DNA of 64,000 bases from Thermodesulfovibrionales bacterium (GTDB taxonomy: Bacteria > Nitrospirota > Thermodesulfovibrionia > Thermodesulfovibrionales > Dissulfurispiraceae): positions 1-64,000 of the forward strand of contig JAGUWD010000007.1 in NCBI GenBank assembly GCA_020062545.1. The letters run 5' to 3'. The notes below the pieces were generated by a model. That model did no database searches. It was not told the DNA's origin and saw nothing but the letters and a program-made list of their open reading frames with translations. The translations under genes were made by a program, and so were the position numbers. Of the stretch, positions 20,057 to 28,837 are shown piece after piece (the stretch's first letter is position 1; every line of letters begins with the position of its first letter).

Positions 20057-20755
20057 ATGCTTATAGAAAACGCATCAAACATACTCAAAAAGATAAGTCA
20101 TGCTGCAATGCGTGCAGGCAGAAGCCCTGATGAAGTAAAACTCATTGCTGTTACAAAAACAGTCGGAATAGAAACCATAAAAGAGGCAATAGATGCAGGG
20201 TTGAGGGTATTTGGTGAAAACAGGGTTCAGGAGGCACAGAAAAAAATTTCAGATTTGAAATTTGAAATTTCGAATTCAAATATCGAGTGGCATTTGATAG
20301 GACATCTGCAAAAGAACAAGGCAAAATATGCAGTGCAATTATTCGATCTAATTCATACTGTTGATTCGGTCGAGCTTGCAGAAGAACTCAACAAACAGGC
20401 AGGAAAAATAGGAAAGATACAAAGGGTTCTTGTTCAGGTAAAATTATCTGAAGAGGAGACAAAGCACGGGATTTCTAAAGATGAGCTTACCCTGTTGCTT
20501 GAGGGAATAAATAAACTGAAAAACTTAAAAGTTGAAGGTTTAATGACAATGCCACCGTTTTTTGAAGACCCTGAAAAGGCAAGGCCATATTTTAAGAGGT
20601 TAAGAGAGATAAGAGATAACATTAACTCGTCACGCATTACGCATTACGCATTACGCGAACTCTCCATGGGCATGTCAAATGACTTTGAGGTTGCAATAGA
20701 GGAAGGGGCAACAATGGTGAGGATAGGGACGGCAATATTCGGAGAAAGGAAGTAA
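20057..20755 (+). CDS. yggS: YggS-family PLP homeostasis protein
   Basis: KLIAVTKTVGIETIKEAIDAG...GENRVQEA; LSMGMSNDFEVAIEEGATMVRIGTAIFG. Confidence 0.94.
   Translation: MLIENASNILKKISHAAMRAGRSPDEVKLIAVTKTVGIETIKEAIDAGLRVFGENRVQEAQKKISDLKFEISNSNIEWHLIGHLQKNKAKYAVQLFDLIHTVDSVELAEELNKQAGKIGKIQRVLVQVKLSEEETKHGISKDELTLLLEGINKLKNLKVEGLMTMPPFFEDPEKARPYFKRLREIRDNINSSRITHYALRELSMGMSNDFEVAIEEGATMVRIGTAIFGERK
20632..20656. repeat. Heptamer array (ACGCATT)x3 + ACGC in yggS
   Basis: Read directly, perfect units. Confidence 0.9.
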
Positions 20756-20812
20756 GGGCATTGATTTGGTGTGCTATAAGTGTTACACTATTTTTACAGG
20801 AGGTGATTGGCG

Positions 20813-21037
20813 ATGCCGACAAAGAATCCGAGAATTAATGTGGTGCTTGAAATGCCCCTCTATAAAAGCGTTCAACATCTTGCAGACAAAGAAGGTGTGT
20901 CTCTCTCTTTAAAAGTTCGTGACCTTATAAAAGAAGCTCTGGAATTAGAGGAAGATGCCGCCTTAGCTGCATTCGCAGAAAAGAGGGAGAAGACATTTAG
21001 CAAAGCAAAGACATTAAAACACAGCGAGGTCTGGTAG
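20813..21037 (+). CDS. RHH antitoxin (RelB/DUF6290-like)
   Basis: PRINVVLEMPLYKSVQHLADKEGVSLSLKVRDLIKEALE, directly upstream of a RelE-like ORF. Confidence 0.75.
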   Translation: MPTKNPRINVVLEMPLYKSVQHLADKEGVSLSLKVRDLIKEALELEEDAALAAFAEKREKTFSKAKTLKHSEVW

Positions 21038-21039
21038 AT

Positions 21040-21333
21040 TTGCTATTTGAACTTAGATATCACCCTGATGTTAAGACACTTGATATACCGTTGCTTAACG
21101 AGCGAATAAAAAAACGCATTAAAACAGCCATAGAATCCCGCCTCGCAACAGCGCCACATCAATATGGAGAGCCGTTGAGAAAAACACTTAAAGGCTACTG
21201 GAAATTGAGAGTCGGAGATTACAGAGTAGTATTTAAGATTGTAGATAACGAAATTTGGATATTTGGGATTATCCATAGGAAGCAGGTTTATGAGTCGATA
21301 GAAAAAAGGGTAAATGCTGAAAACATATTTTAA
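21040..21333 (+). CDS. RelE/ParE-family toxin (TTG start)
   Basis: GEPLRKTLKGYWKLRVGDYRVVFKIVDNEIWIFGIIHRKQVY. Confidence 0.88.
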   Translation: MLFELRYHPDVKTLDIPLLNERIKKRIKTAIESRLATAPHQYGEPLRKTLKGYWKLRVGDYRVVFKIVDNEIWIFGIIHRKQVYESIEKRVNAENIF

Positions 21334-24300
21334 GCGCATATCCGATGTTGCAAACAGGGGAGATGCAAGAGAGGAAAGCTACTATTCCTCACTCGAAGAA
21401 CTCCTGAAAAGCTATGCTGTTTCAGTTGGCAAAAAACAAATTTATATTACCACTCTTCCTAAAAAAACAGATGCCGGGAATCCTGATTTCAGAGTATGGG
21501 ATGGAAAGCAGCAGATTATCGGCTACATCGAAGCCAAAGCTCCAGCTATAGAATATTTAGACCAGATTCAAGCAACAGACCAGTTAAAACGTTATTTGCA
21601 TACATTTCCGAATCTATTACTTACCAACTTCTTTGAATTCAGACTCTATAGAAATGGCGCTCTGATAGACAAGGTTTTTATCGGCAGACCTTATCATATC
21701 TATAAGCTCAAATCTGTCCCTCTGGTTGAAAATGAAGAAAAGTTTTTAAATCTTCTTGAGAAATTTTTCTCATTCTCTTTGCCGAAAGTATATGATGCCA
21801 GAAATCTTGCGATAGAGCTTGCTAAAAGGACACGTTTCCTCAAGGATGAAGTAATTGCACAGGAACTGGAAGAGGAAGAGAAAAAAGGCAAGGGGAATAT
21901 ACTCAATTTCTATAAAGTTTTTAAAGACCATTTAATAAGCGGGCTTACGAAAGAGGATTTTGCAGACCTTTATTCACAGACTATCACCTATGGACTTTTT
22001 GCTGCCCGCACAAGGACAGAAAATGGTTTTAACAGAAAGCTTGCATATGACAGGATTCCAAAGACAATCGGGATTTTAAAGGATGTTTTTAAGTTCATCT
22101 CATTGGGCGATTTGCCGCAACAGATGGAATGGATTATCGATGATATTTCGGAGGTACTTGCTACCACTGATGTCTATAAGCTACTCGATGAATATTTTAA
22201 CAAGCATAAGGGGAAAGACCCTATTGTTCATTTTTATGAAACCTTTCTCGCAGAATATGACCCGAAAACAAGAGAAAAAAGAGGCGTCTATTATACACCA
22301 GAGCCTGTGGTCTCTTACATTGTACGATCACTTCATCATATCCTGAAAGAGCATTTTGATAAAAAAGACGGTTTTGCAAGTCAGTCTGTAACAGTCCTTG
22401 ACCCTGCAGCAGGCACACTCACCTTTCTTGCAGAGGCTGCGCATCTGGCAGTTGAAGAATTCACTTCAAAATATGGAGAAGGAAAGAGAAAGGGTTTTAT
22501 TAAAGAACATATACTCAAAAACTTCTATGCCTTTGAGCTTATGATGGCTCCTTATGCAATAGGTCACTTGAAGATGTCTTTTTTGCTTGAAGAGCTTGGA
22601 TATAAGCTTCAAGCAGACGACAGGTTCAAGCTCTATTTAACTAATACACTTGAAATGGAAGAACTTGCACAGACAGAACTTCCCGGCATGGTTTCACTTT
22701 CAGAAGAATCGCATTTGGCAGGAAAGGTTAAAAAAGAACAGCCTATTTTAGTTATCCTTGGCAATCCGCCTTACTCAGGGCACTCATCAAATATCGGAGA
22801 TTGGATATCTAAAGAGATAAAAACTTATTTTCAGGTTGACGGCAAACCGCTTGGCGAGAAAAATCCAAAATGGCTGCAGGACGACTATGTTAAGTTTATC
22901 CGCTTTGCGCAATGGAAGATTGACCAGGCTGGCGAAGGGGTTTTGGGCTTTATAACAAATCATAGTTATTTTGATAACCCAACCTTTAGAGGAATGAGGC
23001 AGTCTTTGATGAAGAGCTTTGATGAAATATATCTGCTCGACCTTCACGGAAACAGTCTAAAGAAAGAAAAATGCCCTGATGGCAGTAAAGATGAAAATGT
23101 CTTTGACATTCAACAAGGCGTTGCTATTGCGCTGTTTATCAAGAAAAAAGACGGTGCATCTGTCATTCCCGCTCGTCAGGAATCTTTCTTAAAGAAGGAT
23201 GCCGGACAAGCCGGCATGACAACAAAAGAGGGGTGTAAGATTTCACATTCGGAACTGTGGGGTATCAGAGAAGACAAATATGCATGGCTTAACAAACACG
23301 ATGTTAAAACAACAAAGTGGAAGACAATCAAGCCTAAGTCTGAGTTTTATCTTTTTATACCGAGAGATGAAGGACTTTTAAAACAATACGAAAAGTATCC
23401 TAAGATTACTGATATTTTCCCTGTAAATAGTGTCGGTATTGTTACGGCAAGGGACAACTTGACCATAAAATGGACATCTCATGAGATATGGCAAACTATT
23501 ATGAATTTTGTAAAACTCGATACAGAGTTAGCACGTCAAGCTTATAACCTTGGTGCTGATGTAAGAGACTGGAAAGTTGAACTTGCTCAGAAAGACTTAA
23601 AAGAAAACGGTTTAGATAAAAAAAGAATAGTTCCGATTTTATATAGACCTTTTGATATAAGATATACATATTACACTGGCAAATCTCGGGGTTTTCATTG
23701 TATGCCTCGTCCTGAAGTCATGCAGCATATGATGAGAGAAAATTTAGGATTGGTGCTTGCAAAGCGATATTCTATTGGCGAATATAATTATGCCTTTGTA
23801 GGTAATGGTATTATAGAAGGTCATGTTTTATCTGGGCAGCAAGGAATTACCTATAATTTCCCCCTTTATCTATATCAGCAAAAAGACAAACCTAAAAAGA
23901 AATCTCTAAGCAGCATTATGATGTTTTTTGAGCCGCAGGCAGAGTATGGTGTAAGAAAACCGAATCTGTTACCGGCATTGCTTGAAAGGCTATCGAAAGT
24001 ATACAAGAAAACACCAACACCTGAAGAAATCTTTTTTTATATCTATGCTGTGCTGTATTCGAATATTTACAGAACAAAATATGCAGAGTTCTTAAAGATA
24101 GATTTCCCGAGAATCCCTTTCACAAGCGGTTATAAGACATTTAAAAAATTAGCTGACTATGGTGAAAGGCTTGTTGAATTTCACCTTCTGAAATCATCGG
24201 AGATTGATACCCCGATTGCCAGATTTCAGGGTGAGGGAGATGATAAGGTTGAAAAGCTGAGATATGAAAAAGGGAAACTCTACATAAATAATGACCAGTA

Positions 24301-24517
24301 TTTTGAAGGAATTCCTTTAGAGGTTTGGAAATATCAGGTCGGCGGCTATCAGGTCTGCGAAAAATGGCTGAAAGACAGAAAGGGCAGGACATTATCTTTA
24401 GAAGAAATAAAGCATTACTGCAATCTTGCCACAGCCCTGAAAAGGACAATAGAAATCCAGGCAAAAATAGATAGCGCATATCCAGATATCGAAAAGGAAA
24501 TAATTGATTTTCTGTAA
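21314..24517 (+). CDS. Single-polypeptide restriction-modification enzyme (N-terminal PD-(D/E)XK nuclease + N6-adenine MTase + specificity region; Type ISP/IIG-like without an evident helicase)
   Basis: GNPDFRVWDGKQQIIGYIEAKAP; VTVLDPAAGTLTFLAEA; ILGNPPYSG MTase motif. Confidence 0.88.
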   Translation: MLKTYFKRISDVANRGDAREESYYSSLEELLKSYAVSVGKKQIYITTLPKKTDAGNPDFRVWDGKQQIIGYIEAKAPAIEYLDQIQATDQLKRYLHTFPNLLLTNFFEFRLYRNGALIDKVFIGRPYHIYKLKSVPLVENEEKFLNLLEKFFSFSLPKVYDARNLAIELAKRTRFLKDEVIAQELEEEEKKGKGNILNFYKVFKDHLISGLTKEDFADLYSQTITYGLFAARTRTENGFNRKLAYDRIPKTIGILKDVFKFISLGDLPQQMEWIIDDISEVLATTDVYKLLDEYFNKHKGKDPIVHFYETFLAEYDPKTREKRGVYYTPEPVVSYIVRSLHHILKEHFDKKDGFASQSVTVLDPAAGTLTFLAEAAHLAVEEFTSKYGEGKRKGFIKEHILKNFYAFELMMAPYAIGHLKMSFLLEELGYKLQADDRFKLYLTNTLEMEELAQTELPGMVSLSEESHLAGKVKKEQPILVILGNPPYSGHSSNIGDWISKEIKTYFQVDGKPLGEKNPKWLQDDYVKFIRFAQWKIDQAGEGVLGFITNHSYFDNPTFRGMRQSLMKSFDEIYLLDLHGNSLKKEKCPDGSKDENVFDIQQGVAIALFIKKKDGASVIPARQESFLKKDAGQAGMTTKEGCKISHSELWGIREDKYAWLNKHDVKTTKWKTIKPKSEFYLFIPRDEGLLKQYEKYPKITDIFPVNSVGIVTARDNLTIKWTSHEIWQTIMNFVKLDTELARQAYNLGADVRDWKVELAQKDLKENGLDKKRIVPILYRPFDIRYTYYTGKSRGFHCMPRPEVMQHMMRENLGLVLAKRYSIGEYNYAFVGNGIIEGHVLSGQQGITYNFPLYLYQQKDKPKKKSLSSIMMFFEPQAEYGVRKPNLLPALLERLSKVYKKTPTPEEIFFYIYAVLYSNIYRTKYAEFLKIDFPRIPFTSGYKTFKKLADYGERLVEFHLLKSSEIDTPIARFQGEGDDKVEKLRYEKGKLYINNDQYFEGIPLEVWKYQVGGYQVCEKWLKDRKGRTLSLEEIKHYCNLATALKRTIEIQAKIDSAYPDIEKEIIDFL
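23161..23221. repeat. Palindromic repeat element inside the R-M CDS
   Basis: TGTCATTCCCGCTCGTCAGGAATCTTTCTT...AAGAAGGATGCCGGACAAGCCGGCATGACA imperfect inverted repeat. Confidence 0.7.
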
Positions 24518-24579
24518 CAAAAGACAGTAACGAGTTAATAGTAACAAAGACTTGTCACTGCCGTTAAAGGAGGAAATAA

Positions 24580-25374
24580 ATGATTGGTTTTATTGGCGGC
24601 GGGAATATGGCAGAGGCCATTATAAAAGGAGTCAAGGGTCAGGAGTCAGGAGTCAGGAGAGATATTTTAGTATCAGAACCCAGAGAAGACAGGAGGAAAT
24701 ATCTCCAGCAGACCTACGGTATAAAAACAACAGGGTCAAATAAAGAGGTTGCATCTTCATGCAATATAATCATCCTTGCTGTAAAGCCTCAGAACATGGC
24801 AGTAGTCCTCGATGAAATAGCAGATCTGATAACCGAAGACAAAACAGTCGTTTCGATAGCTGCAGGGATAACTCTTTCATATTTACAATCAAAACTGAAA
24901 ACAAAAAAGCTCATCCGTGTAATGCCCAATACGCCTGCTATTGTTCAGGAAGGCATGTCTGTAATGTCTTTATGCGAGTGCTTTTCAGACAGGGACATCG
25001 CAATTGTCAGGGATATCTTTATGTCTGTGGGTAAGGTGCTTACCCTTCCAGAAAAATACATAGATACAGTAACGGCAGTATCAGGAAGCGGGCCTGCATT
25101 TGTGGCATTATTTATAGAGGCTATGATAGAAGCAGGGGGAAAAATGGGACTAAGTAAAGACAATGCATCAGAGCTTGCTATACAGACACTTATAGGTACT
25201 GCAAAGCTCCTTGATACAGGAATGCCTCCTGTAAAGCTCAGAGAAATGGTAACATCTCCGGGGGGCACAACAGCAGCAGGGCTTAAGGTATTTGAAGAAA
25301 AGGGGTTTAAAGATATAGTATATGATGCACTGCACGCAGCCAAAAAACGGGCAGAAGAGCTGGCAAAGGGTTAA
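24580..25374 (+). CDS. proC: Pyrroline-5-carboxylate reductase
   Basis: MIGFIGGGNMAEAIIKG; VSGSGPAFVALFIEAM; MVTSPGGTTAAGLKVFEE. Confidence 0.95.
   Translation: MIGFIGGGNMAEAIIKGVKGQESGVRRDILVSEPREDRRKYLQQTYGIKTTGSNKEVASSCNIIILAVKPQNMAVVLDEIADLITEDKTVVSIAAGITLSYLQSKLKTKKLIRVMPNTPAIVQEGMSVMSLCECFSDRDIAIVRDIFMSVGKVLTLPEKYIDTVTAVSGSGPAFVALFIEAMIEAGGKMGLSKDNASELAIQTLIGTAKLLDTGMPPVKLREMVTSPGGTTAAGLKVFEEKGFKDIVYDALHAAKKRAEELAKG
24628..24660. repeat. Heptamer array GGAGTCA|AGGGTCA|GGAGTCA|GGAGTCA|GGAGA in proC
   Basis: Read directly. Confidence 0.85.
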
Positions 25375-25406
25375 AAACGAGTAAATAAGTAAATGAGGAG
25401 GGAATA

Positions 25407-25721
25407 ATGTTTATATTCGGCAATTTGGTTTTAGCCGTAGCAAATGTGCTGGACATACTGCTTGATGTCTATAAGTGGGTCATTATAATCGCTGCGATTA
25501 TAAGCTGGGTCAGTCCGGATCCCTACAATCCAATTGTCAGATTCCTTTACTTGGTAACAGAACCTGTTTTAAGACCAATAAGAAGGCTCATCGGCGGGAG
25601 GCTCGGTCCCATAGACATTTCTCCTCTCATAGTAATTCTTGCTATTATATTTATCCAGAAATTCTTGATAAGTTCTTTGATAGAACTGGGCTATAAAATA
25701 AAAGGAGGGGCTGTAATATGA
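25407..25721 (+). CDS. YggT family membrane protein
   Basis: Two TM segments; SWVSPDPYNPIVRFLYLVTEPVLRPIRRLI. Confidence 0.9.
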   Translation: MFIFGNLVLAVANVLDILLDVYKWVIIIAAIISWVSPDPYNPIVRFLYLVTEPVLRPIRRLIGGRLGPIDISPLIVILAIIFIQKFLISSLIELGYKIKGGAVI

Positions 25722-26191
25722 GAATCACGCCGCTTGATATCCAGCAAAAGCAGTTTCCTATGAGACTCAGGGGATTCGATGTCGACGAGGTCTATTCTTT
25801 CCTTGAATTGATAAGGGAGGAACTTGAGGAACTCCTCAGAGAGAATTCATCGTTAAAAGAACAACTCAGCAGGGCAGACGGGCAACTTCAGGAATACAAA
25901 AACATGGAAGTCACCCTCCGCGAAACCCTGATGACTGCCCAGCAGATGGTGGAAGATTACAAGACAAATGCAAGGAAGGAAGCAGAGCTGATTCTAAAAG
26001 AGGCAGAGCTTAAGGCAGACAATATGATTAAAGAGGCGCAGGAAAAGGTGGTCAAGATACACGAAGACATTGTCGACCTCAAGGGGATCAGACGCCATTT
26101 CAAAGAGGAGATAAAGAGGCTTATAGACAGCCATCTCAAGATGCTCGAATTCGACAAGGAAAGGGAAGGGGAAGAATCAGGTGAAGTATAG
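25718..26191 (+). CDS. divIVA: DivIVA-domain protein
   Basis: MRITPLDIQQKQFPMRLRGFDVDEVYSFLELI. Confidence 0.92.
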   Translation: MRITPLDIQQKQFPMRLRGFDVDEVYSFLELIREELEELLRENSSLKEQLSRADGQLQEYKNMEVTLRETLMTAQQMVEDYKTNARKEAELILKEAELKADNMIKEAQEKVVKIHEDIVDLKGIRRHFKEEIKRLIDSHLKMLEFDKEREGEESGEV

Positions 26192-27425
26192 TGCCCTGAA
26201 GGGCATTCAGGATATCCTGCCTCCTGATATCCATATCTGGCAGAAGGTGGAGTCTACAGCACTGACAATATTCCGGAAATATGGATTTCAGGAAATAAGA
26301 ATCCCCATCATAGAATCCACGGACATATTTATCAGGAGCATCGGAGAAACAACGGATATTGTAGAAAAAGAGATGTACACATTTCCCGACAAGGCAGGCA
26401 GGAGCATTACTATGAGACCCGAAGGCACAGCTCCTGCTGTGAGGTGTTATGTTGAGCATCACCTTTATAATCTTCCTTCGCCCCAGAAATTCTTTTATTC
26501 AGGCCCGATGTTCAGATATGAAAGACCTCAAAAAGGCAGATTCAGACAGTTTTATCAAATAGGCGTGGAGGCGTTTGGGATTTCCCAGCCGTCAATGGAT
26601 GCAGAGATTATTGTCATGCTCAGGAATCTCCTCGAAGGGATAGGCTTGAAGGAAGTGAATTTCGAGCTTAACTCCATCGGCTGCGATAAATGCAGGCCTG
26701 ACTACAGGAATGCGCTTCTAAATTTTTTCAAGAGCAGATTATCAGATTTTTGTCCTGACTGTCAGAGGAGATATGAGTTAAATCCATTGCGCATCCTTGA
26801 CTGTAAAGTCGAAAGATGCATCGAGCTCAGACAGGGCGCGCCTCTGGTTACAGACCATTTATGCAGTGAGTGCAGGGAACACTTTGATGAGTTGATTTTT
26901 AGATTGCAGACCCTGAAAATCCCTTATACATTGAATCCAAATCTGGTAAGGGGGCTTGACTACTACACAAGGACAGCCTTTGAGGTAACGAGCGAACACC
27001 TCGGCGCGCAAAAGGCAGTGGCAGCAGGTGGAAGATACGACAAACTTGTTGAGGAATTCGGAGGTCCTCAAACGCCAGCAATAGGTTTTGCCCTGGGAAT
27101 GGAAAGAATCGTGACCCTATTAAAAGAAAATTGGACAGAGGAACATCCAGCGCCAAAGGTATTTATTGCAACTATTGGCAGAGAGGCTGAGATAGAAGGG
27201 TTCAGGATTGCTGAGGATATAAGGGCAAAGGGATTCTGGGTCGAGCCTAATTACGGAGGCGCCTCCCTGAAAAGCCAGTTGAGAAAGGCCGACAGGATCG
27301 GCGCTGAATTTGCATTCATAATAGGAGAGAACGAGCTAAAGGCTGGAAAGGTTCAATGGAAGAATCTGAAAAAAAGTGAGCAGGGAGAAGCGGAAATCAA
27401 AGATATCTTAACCCTATTAACATAG
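26181..27425 (+). CDS. hisS: Histidyl-tRNA synthetase (GTG start, overlaps divIVA)
   Basis: LKGIQDILPPDI; MRPEGTAPAVRCYVEH; LVRGLDYYTRTAFEV. Confidence 0.96.
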   Translation: MKYSALKGIQDILPPDIHIWQKVESTALTIFRKYGFQEIRIPIIESTDIFIRSIGETTDIVEKEMYTFPDKAGRSITMRPEGTAPAVRCYVEHHLYNLPSPQKFFYSGPMFRYERPQKGRFRQFYQIGVEAFGISQPSMDAEIIVMLRNLLEGIGLKEVNFELNSIGCDKCRPDYRNALLNFFKSRLSDFCPDCQRRYELNPLRILDCKVERCIELRQGAPLVTDHLCSECREHFDELIFRLQTLKIPYTLNPNLVRGLDYYTRTAFEVTSEHLGAQKAVAAGGRYDKLVEEFGGPQTPAIGFALGMERIVTLLKENWTEEHPAPKVFIATIGREAEIEGFRIAEDIRAKGFWVEPNYGGASLKSQLRKADRIGAEFAFIIGENELKAGKVQWKNLKKSEQGEAEIKDILTLLT

Positions 27426-27463
27426 GGGGATTTCACAAGGGAGACGCAAGTCCCTTTTGTGCG

Positions 27464-28837
27464 CTAACCAACAACATCCAGCCTTCTAACCCTTAGTTTC
27501 ACTCCGAGAGAATCTGTGATTTCTCTGCATTTATCAACATCAACTCCTTCTGCTGTAACAACGGTTGCTGTTACATCGGGAATATACTTCTTTGCCTCTC
27601 TTATGAAATTCACCACTTCATTAAATGCATTCTTGAACGCAGGCCTGCATATGCGGTTATAGGTCTCCTCATCCTGTGCATCGAGGCTTATTGATATTGA
27701 GTCTACAAGCCCCTGCAATTCAGGAAGAATGTTTCTTTTATGGATCAGATTTCCATGACCGTTTGTATTTATCCTTACTTTGCCGCCTTTTCCCTTTACC
27801 CATGAGGCAACGGATTTTACTGCATCAAGTCTCAGCAAAGGCTCTCCGTAGCCGCAAAAGACTACCTCTTTATATTCCGTGGGGTCTCCAATGGCATTCT
27901 TTAATTCTTCTTCCGTAGGCTCATGCTCAAGCCTGAGTTTATGTCCTTTTACAAAATCCGTATGAAATTTTACGCAGAAGGTGCATTTGCTTGTGCACCT
28001 GTTGGTTACATTCAAATAGAGGCTGTCTCTTATCCTGTAGGCAATTTCAGCCTCCGGCATCTCTCCAATGCCGAAGAGTCTTTTTGCGTTTACAGTTGTA
28101 ATCCTGTCTATATCTTCATAGGATATGCCTCTCAATTCAGCTATGAATTTTGCTGTATGAACAACAAATGCAGGCTCGTTCCTTTTGCCCCTCAAAGGCT
28201 CAGGCGTCAGATAAGGCGCATCCGTCTCGACAAGCAGATAATCATCAGGGATTGCCTTTGCTATCTCTCTTGACTTAGCAGCATTCTTAAATGTAACCGG
28301 CCCTGCAATGGATATATAAAAACCCAAGCTCATTACCCTCTCAGCCATCTCCATGTCCCCTGAGAAGCAGTGCATCACGCCCTTTGTAACACCTGATTCC
28401 TCAAGGATTTTAAGGGTATCTTTTTTTGCCTCTCTGCTATGGATAATAACAGGAAGGTTTATTTCCCTTGCATAGTAAAGTTGTTTTTTGAATACATCCT
28501 TCTGAATATCTCTTGGCGAATGGTCATAGTGATAATCGAGGCCTATTTCTCCAATGGCAACAATTTTACCCTTTGCCTTTTGCCCTTCGCCCTTTGCCCA
28601 TCTCTTTATCTGATTGAATATCTCTTCTGTAAAGTCCTTTGCATCATGCGGATGGATGCCGACAGTGGCATAAATGAAATCATATTTACTGGCAAGTTCT
28701 ACTGCACCCTTGCATCCCTCAAAATCAGAGCCAATGGTTATAATTGCCTCTAACCCTGCTTCCCTTGCCCTTTTTATGACATCTTCCCTGTCATTGTCAA
28801 AGGCATCCATTTCAAGATGACAATGTGTGTCTATCAT
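27464..28837 (-). CDS. TatD-family hydrolase fused to a radical SAM domain (TatD-associated radical SAM)
   Basis: MIDTHCHLEMDAFDNDREDV...VGIHPHDAK...VETDAPYLTPEPLRGKRNEP, then YLNVTNRCTSKCTFCVK radical SAM motif. Start set to the ATG overlapping the apgM stop. Confidence 0.93.
   Translation of the reverse strand: MIDTHCHLEMDAFDNDREDVIKRAREAGLEAIITIGSDFEGCKGAVELASKYDFIYATVGIHPHDAKDFTEEIFNQIKRWAKGEGQKAKGKIVAIGEIGLDYHYDHSPRDIQKDVFKKQLYYAREINLPVIIHSREAKKDTLKILEESGVTKGVMHCFSGDMEMAERVMSLGFYISIAGPVTFKNAAKSREIAKAIPDDYLLVETDAPYLTPEPLRGKRNEPAFVVHTAKFIAELRGISYEDIDRITTVNAKRLFGIGEMPEAEIAYRIRDSLYLNVTNRCTSKCTFCVKFHTDFVKGHKLRLEHEPTEEELKNAIGDPTEYKEVVFCGYGEPLLRLDAVKSVASWVKGKGGKVRINTNGHGNLIHKRNILPELQGLVDSISISLDAQDEETYNRICRPAFKNAFNEVVNFIREAKKYIPDVTATVVTAEGVDVDKCREITDSLGVKLRVRRLDVVG
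28565..28599. repeat. Heptamer array TTTACCC|TTTGCCT|TTTGCCC|TTCGCCC|TTTGCCC in tatD
   Basis: Five 7-nt units read directly. Confidence 0.8.

Noticed and set aside
24628-24660. Short tandem repeats considered as a CRISPR array
   Set aside because: Units are 7 nt with no spacers. No 24-40 bp repeats with regular spacers and no cas genes are in the window.
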